Positions 1 through 9,015 of a stretch of DNA of 64,000 nt are shown here, piece after piece. Made by a program: the position numbers and the translations under genes. Position 1 is the stretch's first letter. Each line of letters begins with the position of its first letter. The notes under the pieces were generated by a model. That model was given only the letters and a program-made list of their open reading frames with translations. It was not told the DNA's origin and ran no database searches. Source of the DNA: Magnetococcales bacterium (lineage in GTDB: Bacteria; Pseudomonadota; Magnetococcia; Magnetococcales; UBA8363); contig JADGCN010000001.1 in the NCBI GenBank assembly GCA_015228975.1, positions 37,073 through 101,072 of the forward strand. Direction: 5' to 3'.

Positions 1-2
1 CC

Positions 3-1418
3 TTGAAGACAGCATTGGATCACCTCCAAGCCAACCGCCCACTCCAGGCACTGGAAATCGCCCGTAACATTCTGGAACATAACCCGGACCATGCCGATGC
101 TTGGTTTTTATCCGGAGTTGCCAGCGATGCGGCGAATCAGCCGGATCTGGCCCTGGAACACCTGAATCGGGCGTGTCAGATGGTACCGGATTCCTGGGAA
201 TATCTGAACCATCGGGCGTTGGTATTATATCATCTGGGACGTTTTGACGCCAGTCGGGCCGATTATGAACAAAGTTTGCACCACAAACCCGACAATCCCG
301 AAGCCCTGGCCAATCTGGCACGCATACACATGCTGAATCACAGGCCAGACCTGGCATTGCCCTGTTTTCACCGGGCACTCGCCCAGGAGCCTGACAACGC
401 CACCCTCTTGGGTGATTTGGGAGTTTGCCTGGTCGCCCTGAAACATCCCCGGGAAGGGATTGCCTGCTATCGGGCAGGTCTCGCCCTGGCCCCCGGGGAT
501 GCCGAAATCCACTACAACCTGAGCCGGGCACTGTTGATGGTGGGCGACTACCGGGAAGGTTGGCTGGAAAACGAATGGCGTTGGCAAACCCGACATTATC
601 AATCGGTATCCAAAATCTTCCCCCATCCCCTCTGGCAAGGGGAATCCTTACAGGGCCGGCGCATTCTGCTGCTTCAGGAACAGGGGTTTGGTGACGGCAT
701 CCAAATGATTCGTTACGCCGCCCTGCTGGCCGGGATGGGGGGGACAGTCCTGGTCGTTTGCGATCAACCGTTGTTACGTCTGTTCGCCACCATGCCGGCA
801 GTTCAAGGGGTGGCGCTTTTCGACGACCCACCGCCAACAGCCGACTATTGCTGTCCCATGATGTCGTTGCCCAAACTTTGCGATACCCGGTTGGAAACCA
901 TTCCCAGCGTCGTTCCCTATCTGTTCCCGCTGCCGAACCACCACCTCCCCAAGGTGTGGGAAGCGCACAAACGTCCGGTTGTCGGACTGATCTGGCGCGG
1001 AAAAACACGCCATCAACTTACCCTGAATCTGCTGAAGCCTCTCCTGTCGGTGCAAACCGTCTCTTTTTTATCTTTGCAGAAGGATGCCCGAACGGAAGAA
1101 TTGACGGGCCTGCCCATTCTGGATACCCAAAGCTTATTAACCGATTTCGCCGTAACGGCAACCCTCATGGTCGAACTGGATCTGATCATCAGTATCGACT
1201 CGGCCACGGCCCATCTCGCCGGAGCCTTGGGCAAGCCGGTATGGATCCTGGTTTCCCATGCCTCCGAATGGCGTTGGCTCGCGGAAGGGATCCAGGCTCC
1301 CTGGTATCCCACCGCGATGCTCTACCGCCAAACAAAACCGGACTCGTGGTGCGAAACCATCGACAAACTGGCCACCGACTTGACCGCATGGGCCGAACAG
1401 AAATTTCCTCCAAAATAA
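3..1418 (+). CDS. TPR-repeat protein with C-terminal glycosyltransferase-9/heptosyltransferase-like region (probably 5'-truncated by window edge)
   Basis: Repeated TPR pattern (NPDHADAWFLSGVASDAANQPDLALEHLNRA, KPDNPEALANLARIHMLNHRPDLALPCFHRAL); C-terminal ISIDSATAHLAGALGKPVWIL typical of GT9-like TPR proteins. Confidence 0.8.
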   Translation: MKTALDHLQANRPLQALEIARNILEHNPDHADAWFLSGVASDAANQPDLALEHLNRACQMVPDSWEYLNHRALVLYHLGRFDASRADYEQSLHHKPDNPEALANLARIHMLNHRPDLALPCFHRALAQEPDNATLLGDLGVCLVALKHPREGIACYRAGLALAPGDAEIHYNLSRALLMVGDYREGWLENEWRWQTRHYQSVSKIFPHPLWQGESLQGRRILLLQEQGFGDGIQMIRYAALLAGMGGTVLVVCDQPLLRLFATMPAVQGVALFDDPPPTADYCCPMMSLPKLCDTRLETIPSVVPYLFPLPNHHLPKVWEAHKRPVVGLIWRGKTRHQLTLNLLKPLLSVQTVSFLSLQKDARTEELTGLPILDTQSLLTDFAVTATLMVELDLIISIDSATAHLAGALGKPVWILVSHASEWRWLAEGIQAPWYPTAMLYRQTKPDSWCETIDKLATDLTAWAEQKFPPK

Positions 1419-1469
1419 AAACTACTACGAATACAGGACCGGTTCCGGTAACCCCACGGTGAGTTTTTC

Positions 1470-1498
1470 GTGACAAAACCAGCCTGAATCGCTATACT
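1470..1498 (+). promoter_or_regulatory. sigma70-like promoter for the cysQ-adoK-pilZ-thiE-LemA operon
   Basis: GTGACA (1470-1475), 17-nt spacer, TATACT (1493-1498), 59 nt before the ATG at 1557. Confidence 0.55.
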
Positions 1499-1556
1499 GT
1501 CGCGTTCAAGTCTGGCCCGGGATACTGGACCCCCCCTTGACCCGAGAAGATGTGGT

Positions 1557-2408
1557 ATGGAAGACATTGAGACCCATCTCCCCACCATGATCCAGGCAGC
1601 TCGCGCTGCCGGTGCTTTGATCAAGGGACAATTTCGCCTCGGTCAAGACAGATCGAAATGCGGAAAAATACTGGAAAAAGGCCCTGATCATCCCGTTACC
1701 CAAGCCGATCTGGAAGCCAATGAGGCCATTCGCAACCTGCTCATGGCATCCACGCCAGACTATGGCTGGCTCTCTGAAGAGACCGCTGACAGCCAGGATC
1801 GTCTCCACAAGCAACGCGTTTGGATCGTTGACCCGCTGGACGGAACCAAAGAGTTTATCCAGGGATTTCCAGAGTTTGCCGTCTCCATTGCGTTGGTCGA
1901 AGAGGGCCGACCGGTGTGCGCCTGCCTGTATAATCCGGCAAAAGAGGAACTGTTTACCGCCATAGCCGGCAAAGGCAGCCGCAAAAATGATCGACCGATA
2001 CAAACATCCCGTACCACGCAGTTGAAACACGCCGTCTGTCTGACCAGTCGCTCTGAAACCAGTCGTGGTGAATGGGAGCCTTTTAAAGATGAGTTTACCT
2101 TGAAAACTACAGGTTCCATCGCCTACAAACTGGCCCTTCTGGCCAGTGGTGCCGCCGATTTCACCTTCACCTTGACCCCAAAAAATGAATGGGACGTTGC
2201 CGCTGGAATCCTGTTGGTTCTTGAAGCACACGGGCAGGTCACCGATAAAATGGGAATGCGCATTTCTTTCAACCAACCGTCCCCCAATTTGTCCGCAATT
2301 CTCTCTTCCAACGGTCAACTTCACCCGGCACTGCTCAGACGCTTGGCTTCGGTCCCTTTGAATCTGGATCGTCGCGCAACGCAACCATCTACCATTGCAA
2401 CAACCTGA
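1557..2408 (+). CDS. cysQ: 3'(2'),5'-bisphosphate nucleotidase / inositol monophosphatase family (CysQ-like)
   Basis: WIVDPLDGTKEFIQGFPEFAVSIALVEEGRP and SEETADS motifs of CysQ/IMPase enzymes. Confidence 0.85.
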   Translation: MEDIETHLPTMIQAARAAGALIKGQFRLGQDRSKCGKILEKGPDHPVTQADLEANEAIRNLLMASTPDYGWLSEETADSQDRLHKQRVWIVDPLDGTKEFIQGFPEFAVSIALVEEGRPVCACLYNPAKEELFTAIAGKGSRKNDRPIQTSRTTQLKHAVCLTSRSETSRGEWEPFKDEFTLKTTGSIAYKLALLASGAADFTFTLTPKNEWDVAAGILLVLEAHGQVTDKMGMRISFNQPSPNLSAILSSNGQLHPALLRRLASVPLNLDRRATQPSTIATT

Positions 2409-2423
2409 CACAATGGAAATCCC

Positions 2424-3425
2424 ATGAAACCCTACAATGTTTATGGAATCGGGCATGCCCTGGTCGATGTCGAATACCATGTAGATGAAGCTTTCCTGCT
2501 TCAAGCCGGCTTGCCCAAGGGATCCATGACCCTGGTCGATGCCCAACGCCAGAATCACCTCGTCACCACGTTGACAAGCCCGGTCGTCCACCGTTCATCA
2601 GGTGGTTCCGCCTCCAATACCATGGTCGGACTGGCGCAATTGGGGGGGCAGTGTTTTCACTCCTGCAAGATCGCCGATGATGAGCTGGGCCATTTCTTTA
2701 CCGCCGACATGCGCGCCAACGGCGTGGATAATGCGGCTCACCCTTGCCATACCCGGGAGGGGGAAACGGGACGCTGCCTGGTCATGATCACCCCTGATGC
2801 CGAACGGACCATGGTGACCCACCTGGGCGTTTCAGAAACTTTTTCCCGGGAAAATCTTTCTGAACATCATCTGTCATGGGCGGAATACCTGTACATCGAG
2901 GGTTATCTCGTCTCGTCCCCCGTGACACTCGAAGCCGCGACAACGGCAAAAAAAATGGCGCAATCCCACGGTGTCAAAACAGCCTTGACCTTTTCCGATG
3001 TGTCCATGATTCAATATTTCCGTGAAGGCATCGACAAACTGGTTTCCGGGGGGCTGGACCTCCTGTTCTGCAACGAAAACGAGGCCCTCCGTTTCACCAA
3101 TACCGACCAATTGGACGTTGCCATTTCCCGACTCAAGGAAATCGCCAAGTCTTTCTGTCTCACCCTGGGTCCCCGTGGAGCCGTACTGTTTGCCAATGGA
3201 ACCCGCGTGGATCTCCCCGGAATGACGGTTAATGCCGTTGATACCAATGGTGCCGGCGATCTTTTTGCAAGCGGTTTCCTCTACGGCATTACCCATGGGT
3301 ATTCCCTGGCTCAAGCTGGTGGACTTGCCATCCAGCTTTCGGCCCAGTTGGTCACCCAGTACGGGGCCAGGCTGCAACTTGGCCAGGCAAACCAGATCAA
3401 AATGAACTTTGGAGGGCATCCATGA
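2424..3425 (+). CDS. PfkB-family carbohydrate/adenosine kinase
   Basis: GGSASNTMVGLAQLGG and C-terminal DTNGAGDLFASGFLYG (PfkB signature 2). Confidence 0.88.
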   Translation: MKPYNVYGIGHALVDVEYHVDEAFLLQAGLPKGSMTLVDAQRQNHLVTTLTSPVVHRSSGGSASNTMVGLAQLGGQCFHSCKIADDELGHFFTADMRANGVDNAAHPCHTREGETGRCLVMITPDAERTMVTHLGVSETFSRENLSEHHLSWAEYLYIEGYLVSSPVTLEAATTAKKMAQSHGVKTALTFSDVSMIQYFREGIDKLVSGGLDLLFCNENEALRFTNTDQLDVAISRLKEIAKSFCLTLGPRGAVLFANGTRVDLPGMTVNAVDTNGAGDLFASGFLYGITHGYSLAQAGGLAIQLSAQLVTQYGARLQLGQANQIKMNFGGHP

Positions 3426-3802
3426 GTACCAACAATCCGGATAACCAGCAGAGTGGGAGCGAAAGACGCCATTTTTCCCGGGTCAATTTCCACCACGAAA
3501 TCACCCTGACCAATGAAACCAATCACTCTTTCCGAGGGGCATTCAGTGATATCAGTCTCCGCGGCATGCTATTCCATGGCGACCCCCTCCCTGCCATGAA
3601 CAATGTCGTCCGCGGTATTCTAAGCCTCGGCGATGTGCAACTCACCATTCAGGGCAAAGTCGTCCACTCGTCAGCGGGCCGGGGTGCGGCCATTCGCTTT
3701 GAAGACATGGACCTGGAAAGCTTTTCCCACCTGCGCCGGTTGGTTTCGCTGAACATGGGCGATTCTGAAACCATTGACCAGGAATTTTTCAGCGCGTTAT
3801 GA
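3422..3802 (+). CDS. PilZ-domain protein
   Basis: ERRHFSRVNFHHEITL plus FSDISLRGMLF (RxxxR...DxSxxG); ATGA overlap with upstream gene. Confidence 0.8.
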   Translation: MSTNNPDNQQSGSERRHFSRVNFHHEITLTNETNHSFRGAFSDISLRGMLFHGDPLPAMNNVVRGILSLGDVQLTIQGKVVHSSAGRGAAIRFEDMDLESFSHLRRLVSLNMGDSETIDQEFFSAL

Positions 3803-4512
3803 CCCGCGATCTGAGCTTTTTGGCCGGCATTTATCCCATACTGGATGCGGCGTGGTTGCAACAACACCTGCGGGAAGAGGACTGGCCCGTCGCCGAGCGC
3901 ATTCGTCTGGTACGCGACATGGAGAATGCCGGTATCCGGTTGCTCCAGTTGCGGTGCAAAAACTCCCTGGACCAAGCCACAGCCTTTTTTGAACGGTGGT
4001 TGAAAGTATTGCGCTCTGAAATGGAACAGGTCCGAGTCATTCTCAACGATCACGTCTCCCTGGCGCTCAAGCTGCAAGCGGATGGCGTCCACGTTGGCCA
4101 GGACGACACGCCAATTACCGAATGCCGCGCCCTTTTGGGACCCGATCTCCTGATCGGATTGTCGACCCATAACCGGGCTGAGGTTGAAGATTCCCTGGCG
4201 ACTTCCGCCGATTATATCGGGTTCGGCCCCCTGTTCCAAACCGGTTCCAAACCCGATGCCCAAGCCCCATCGGGTCTGGATGGATTGAAAATCGCCTGCC
4301 GATTCGGCCAAAAACCGATTGTCGCCATCGGGGGCATCCAGCCGGAACACCTGAGCCATATCGCCTTTTGTGGTGCCCACGCCGCCGCCATGATCAGCGG
4401 CCTGTGGGGCACCAACGGTCGCTTTCTCATCGGCCAGTGCGTTCGCGAATTCGCCCGGGGTTTGGAAAACCGTCACGGCAACTTTAATTACTCTGCGGAA
4501 CACTCCGAATAG
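3799..4512 (+). CDS. thiE: thiamine phosphate synthase
   Basis: IRLLQLRCKN, VILNDHVSLALKLQADGVHVGQDD, IGLSTHN, DYIGFGPLF motifs; ATGA overlap with PilZ gene. Confidence 0.88.
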   Translation: MTRDLSFLAGIYPILDAAWLQQHLREEDWPVAERIRLVRDMENAGIRLLQLRCKNSLDQATAFFERWLKVLRSEMEQVRVILNDHVSLALKLQADGVHVGQDDTPITECRALLGPDLLIGLSTHNRAEVEDSLATSADYIGFGPLFQTGSKPDAQAPSGLDGLKIACRFGQKPIVAIGGIQPEHLSHIAFCGAHAAAMISGLWGTNGRFLIGQCVREFARGLENRHGNFNYSAEHSE

Positions 4513-5354
4513 TGAACGAACATCCCAAAAACCGCCTTGATCTCATGGAGGACTTGGCCCGGAAAGCATCGGATTCCACCCGACCAAACGATGCACGACT
4601 GTTGCTGCGGCAACTCTTCCGGGACGAATTTGAAACCAAAAAGAGTCGCATACCACCCATCAAGGGAAAAGAGACCATCGCCATCCTTTCAATCCTGGCC
4701 CTTTTTCTGTTCGGCCTGATGGTCAGCAAAAAATTTAACCGGATGGTGACCATGGAAGAATCGGTGCTGTCGACCAACGGACTGGTTATCAATGCCCTGC
4801 AACGTCGGACCACACTGTTCTCCACCCTGGTCAACCTGACCTTGAATCAAGCGGCATTGGAGCAGGAGGTGTTTCGCCACGTTGCGGACGTGCGCAAGGC
4901 CCTGATGGGAGGAAGTCCGTCCGATTCCGCCAAGCCAGAGCTTCCTGCCGATGGCAGCCAAGCAGCCGATTCGGCAACAACCCGGCAGCCACCCCGGGAA
5001 TTCTCGCCAACCACGGCCAGGATCGACCCCGCCATGGCCAAGCTGCTCGCTGTGGTGGAACAGTATCCCAATATCAAATCATCTACGACCTACCAGCAGC
5101 TCATGGACAAGTTGGTGGAGATTGAAGATCGCATCATCGCCAGGCGTGCCGAATATAATAATGCTGTACGCGATTATAACACGTACATCACAACCTTTCC
5201 CCAATACATCTTGGCAGATATCGTTGGGTTCAGGATTTACAAATATTCCAGTATTAATAAAACCATCGAGCGCGATGTGTTCCATCTGGATAATTTAAAC
5301 CTGCCTCAATTCCAACGCCTGCTGCCCCTGGATCCGGAAAAAGAGCATCCCTGA
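4512..5354 (+). CDS. mamQ-like: LemA-family membrane protein resembling magnetosome protein MamQ
   Basis: One predicted TM segment (TIAILSILALFLFGLMVS); LVNLTLNQAALEQEVFRHVADVRK, LLAVVEQYPNIKSSTTYQQLMDKLVEIEDRIIARRAEYNNAVRDYNTYIT and C-terminal FQRLLPL. GTG start overlaps the thiE stop. Confidence 0.65.
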   Translation: MNEHPKNRLDLMEDLARKASDSTRPNDARLLLRQLFRDEFETKKSRIPPIKGKETIAILSILALFLFGLMVSKKFNRMVTMEESVLSTNGLVINALQRRTTLFSTLVNLTLNQAALEQEVFRHVADVRKALMGGSPSDSAKPELPADGSQAADSATTRQPPREFSPTTARIDPAMAKLLAVVEQYPNIKSSTTYQQLMDKLVEIEDRIIARRAEYNNAVRDYNTYITTFPQYILADIVGFRIYKYSSINKTIERDVFHLDNLNLPQFQRLLPLDPEKEHP

Positions 5355-5521
5355 CCGCACCATTTGGATGTTTAGGGCACATTCATGAAACTTTTGCTTT
5401 GTATGGGGATGGACCACGGGATGGTTTTCAGGGTAGTGTATGCGCTGGGCTTTCCGCATCGCCCTGGCAATCAACCCGGGACGAATGCCGGCCCGTCATT
5501 TCAACAATCCATAGTACCTCG

Positions 5522-6760
5522 ATGAGCGCAACAGACATTTTCTTCACACAAGCCCTGTTGGTGATCGGCCTACCCTATTTCATCTGGCGCATACGATGGA
5601 TACGGAGCCTCATCCCCTTGGTGGTTCTGCAAATTTTGCTGGGTTTGGGGTTAGGTCCTTCGCTCTTTGGCAAGCTGGCCCCTGATCTCTGGTCCCTCCT
5701 TTTTTCTGACGTTGCCATGCAACCCTCGTTGGGGTTGTCGTGGATGGCCATTGTTCTGTTCACCTTTTTGACCGGCTTGCATTGGCAAACCTCCGAGCTG
5801 AAACCCCTCGGCAAGCAATTGGCCTGGATGAGTTTCCTCAGTTTTCTCGCCCCGGCCTTTCTGGGAACTTTGGCCGGACTTTTCATGGCCAGGCAATTCC
5901 CCGAAACCATGGGTCATCATGCCAACCCGTGGCAATTCGCCATCGCCATCGGTTTGAGCATCAGCGTCACCGCCTTGCCAGTTCTGGGAGCCATTCTCCG
6001 GGAAGTCGGGCTGATGGAACACCGTCTGGGACGCATGTCCATTGGCATGGCAGCCGTAAACGATGCTATTTTATGGTGTTTCCTCTCGATTTTTCTTGCC
6101 AGTCAGGTCAACGGCGGGGGAACGTTTCACGCCACCTTGATGATACCGGTGCGTATTGTTGTCTATGTTTTCATCATGCTGTTCGTCATCAAACCCATTC
6201 TCAAATGGATCCTGAAACATTGCGGTATCGCAGGTGATGGTGGTTTGGTCACGGTGTTTGTCGCCATCTTTGGTTCCGCTTTGGTTTCCGAGGAGATTGG
6301 GCTGCACGCCGCCCTGGGTGGATTCCTGGCCGGCATCATCATCCCGCATCAGTTCAAACACGGTCTGATAGAACGCATGGAACCTTTGACTGTGGTATTG
6401 CTGCTGCCGTTCTTCTTTGCCATGACCGGCATGAAAACTTCTTTTGATGCCACGTCGGACATGTTTCTGATCATTACGCTGATCGCGGTAATCGTCAGCG
6501 TTGCCGGAAAATTCATCGGCATCCTGGTCCCCGCCCGCATCACCGGGGAAAGCTGGTCCGATTCCCTGACCCTTGGCATTCTCATGCAAACCAAGGGAAT
6601 GATGGAGGTCCTCATCCTGACCATCTTCCGGGATGCCAATATTATCTCAACGACCTGTTTTTCGGCGATGATGTTCATGGCCATCATCACCACCTCCTTG
6701 ACCATGCCCTTGCTGCGCGTGGTCACGTTTTGGAAAGAGCGCACGGGGGCCAGGGCTTGA
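5522..6760 (+). CDS. CPA2-type monovalent cation:proton antiporter (Na+/H+ exchanger family)
   Basis: About 12 hydrophobic segments; GLSISVTALPVLGAILREVGL and EEIGLHAALGGFLAGIIIP typical of Kef/CPA2 antiporters. Start set at the ATG at 5522, in frame within ORF 5399-6760. Confidence 0.85.
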   Translation: MSATDIFFTQALLVIGLPYFIWRIRWIRSLIPLVVLQILLGLGLGPSLFGKLAPDLWSLLFSDVAMQPSLGLSWMAIVLFTFLTGLHWQTSELKPLGKQLAWMSFLSFLAPAFLGTLAGLFMARQFPETMGHHANPWQFAIAIGLSISVTALPVLGAILREVGLMEHRLGRMSIGMAAVNDAILWCFLSIFLASQVNGGGTFHATLMIPVRIVVYVFIMLFVIKPILKWILKHCGIAGDGGLVTVFVAIFGSALVSEEIGLHAALGGFLAGIIIPHQFKHGLIERMEPLTVVLLLPFFFAMTGMKTSFDATSDMFLIITLIAVIVSVAGKFIGILVPARITGESWSDSLTLGILMQTKGMMEVLILTIFRDANIISTTCFSAMMFMAIITTSLTMPLLRVVTFWKERTGARA

Positions 6761-6816
6761 ACCCGGAAAGATGTCGCCACCTTTTCGGGTTTGACCACAA
6801 AACCGCCTGAAATCAC

Positions 6817-6904
6817 GACTTGGAAGTTTATCGAAATAGTGTTGCGATTCCAGACCTATCCCATGGTCTGAATTTTCATCACAAGTTCGATATCCTTCCA
6901 AGTC
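6817..6904. repeat. 19-bp imperfect inverted repeat (17/19) enclosing a second hairpin
   Basis: GACTTGGAAGTTTATCGAA (6817-6835) against TTCGATATCCTTCCAAGTC (6886-6904); internal CAGACC-tatcccat-GGTCTG (6851-6870). Confidence 0.8.
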
Positions 6905-6941
6905 GGGTGTGCAGACTTGCTCGTGTCATGGGGTTGGATGG

Positions 6942-8945
6942 TCATGGAGTCCTGAATTTCAGCAATCGCCGACCATTGAAAATCACAAGAAGGCTGGTGC
7001 CCATGTCCGCCAGCACGGCCATCCACAGGGTGGCCCCACCCAAGGCAGCCAATACGAGGAAAAAGCCCTTGATGCCGAGGGCCAAGGCGATGTTCTCCCA
7101 GAGGATGCGCCGGGTGGCTCGACCGAGGTGCACGAATTCGCCAACCTTGCGCAAATCATCGTTCATGATGGCCACATCGGCGGTCTCCAGGGCGGTATCG
7201 GTGCCCGTACTTCCCATAGCGATACCAATGGGGGCCCTGGCAAGAGCCGGGGCATCGTTGATGCCATCCCCCACCATGCCGACGATACCAAAACGGTTGG
7301 TCAGCTCCTCAATGGCACGCAATTTTTCATCAGGCAGCAACTCGGCCCGTACATCCGTGATCCCGGCATGGCGGGCAATGGCCCGGGCGGTAGCCGCATT
7401 GTCGCCGGTCAACATGGTTACGGCAATACCCAGATCATGCAGACAACGGATCGCCTCGGGGGTGATTTCCCGCATGCGGTCCGCAACGGCGATCACCGCC
7501 AAAGGTTCATTGGATGAGGCCAGTACCACCACCGTTTTTTCATCCCGTTCCAAAGGGAGGAGGATTTTCTCCACTTCTGGATTGCAGAGGCCGAGTTCTT
7601 CCAACAGGCGGTGATTGCCGATGTGATACACTTCCCCCGCAATCATTCCCCTGGCACCGCGGCCGCTGAGTGCCTCGAAATGGCGGACGTGCAGGAGTGG
7701 ACGCGCCTTTTCCCAGGATGCGGTGATGGCGGCGGCCACCGGATGTTCGGAATGGGTCTCCAGGCTGGCCGCCAGACGTAATACCTGATCCCGGTTCCGC
7801 TCCCCCAGGACGACGAAATCGGTCATTTCCAGGCGACCGTGGGTCAGGGTACCCGTCTTGTCCAGGGCGATAGCCCTCAGGGCATGGGCCTGTTCCAGAT
7901 ACAGTCCACCTTTGATCAGGATGCCGCGCCGCATCCCGGCGGCCAGACCACTGACCACCGTGACCGGGGTGGAAATCACCAGGGCGCAGGGACAGGCCAC
8001 GACCAGCATGACCAATGCCTTGTAGAACCAGACCGAAAATGCCGCATCGAACAGAAGGGGGGGCACCGTAGCGATCATAGCCGCGATGGTCACCACTGTG
8101 GGGGTGTAGTAGCGGGCGAACCGTTCGACAAAGCGTTGCATCGGCGCACGCTTGGCCTGGGCTTCCTGCAACGTGTCAATGATGCGCGCCAGGGTGGAAT
8201 GGTTGAAATCGGCGGTAACGCGGTATTCCAACATTCCGGAACCATTGATCGATCCCGCGTACAGGGGGTGTCCCGCCTCTTTTGTGACGGGGATGCTTTC
8301 GCCGGTGATGGGTGCCTGATTGACACTGGAACGCCCCGACACTACCGTTCCATCCAGAGCGATCCGTTCCCCGGGTTTGACACGGGCCAGACGACCCACG
8401 GCCACGTGAGCGGCGGCCACGGTTTCCCATGTTCCGTCATCGGTTTGGATGGTGACGGTTTCCGGGGCCAGGGACATCAGTTCCCGAACGGCATGACGCG
8501 CCCGATCCATGGACAGGGCCTCGATCCGTTCGGCCAGTCCGAACAGGAAGATCACCATGGCCGCCTCCGGCCATTGGCCGATGAGCATGGCTCCCAATAC
8601 CGCGAGGCTCATCAAAAAGTTGATATTGAGGGACAGGTGACGCAAGGCGATCCATCCCCGTTGCAAAGTACCGCGACCGCCGATCAGGATCGAAACCAGC
8701 GCCAATCCGGCAATCCAGGGGGAGGACTCGTCCACCCCGCTCCAGACGAGGATTTCCGCGCCGCAAGCGGCACCACCGGCGACGCTGGTTGCCAGCCACT
8801 CCCTTCGGGAAACGGTGGGCGGAACCGGCAGGACACGGGTTTGATCCCTCCCCGGAGATTCCGCATTATTGGTGGCGCAGCAGGCGCTGGAGCAGCAGGC
8901 GAGGGTGTCATCAACGGACATGATCATCTCCGGTGGCAAGTTCAA
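6942..8945 (-). CDS. heavy-metal translocating P1B-type ATPase, probably Zn/Cd/Pb subgroup (alternative start at 8921)
   Basis: CPC motif (VACPCALVISTPV), DKTGTLT, SEHP, MVGDGINDAPAL and C-terminal DMGTSLLVIFNGRRLL as in ZntA/CadA; Cys-rich N-terminus CCSSACC. Confidence 0.9.
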   Translation of the reverse strand: MNLPPEMIMSVDDTLACCSSACCATNNAESPGRDQTRVLPVPPTVSRREWLATSVAGGAACGAEILVWSGVDESSPWIAGLALVSILIGGRGTLQRGWIALRHLSLNINFLMSLAVLGAMLIGQWPEAAMVIFLFGLAERIEALSMDRARHAVRELMSLAPETVTIQTDDGTWETVAAAHVAVGRLARVKPGERIALDGTVVSGRSSVNQAPITGESIPVTKEAGHPLYAGSINGSGMLEYRVTADFNHSTLARIIDTLQEAQAKRAPMQRFVERFARYYTPTVVTIAAMIATVPPLLFDAAFSVWFYKALVMLVVACPCALVISTPVTVVSGLAAGMRRGILIKGGLYLEQAHALRAIALDKTGTLTHGRLEMTDFVVLGERNRDQVLRLAASLETHSEHPVAAAITASWEKARPLLHVRHFEALSGRGARGMIAGEVYHIGNHRLLEELGLCNPEVEKILLPLERDEKTVVVLASSNEPLAVIAVADRMREITPEAIRCLHDLGIAVTMLTGDNAATARAIARHAGITDVRAELLPDEKLRAIEELTNRFGIVGMVGDGINDAPALARAPIGIAMGSTGTDTALETADVAIMNDDLRKVGEFVHLGRATRRILWENIALALGIKGFFLVLAALGGATLWMAVLADMGTSLLVIFNGRRLLKFRTP

Positions 8946-9015
8946 TCAATCCATGCCACCATAACACACCCTGGGACGACGATGGGGTCAAGCCTATTTT
9001 TTTCAGGAGCATGTC

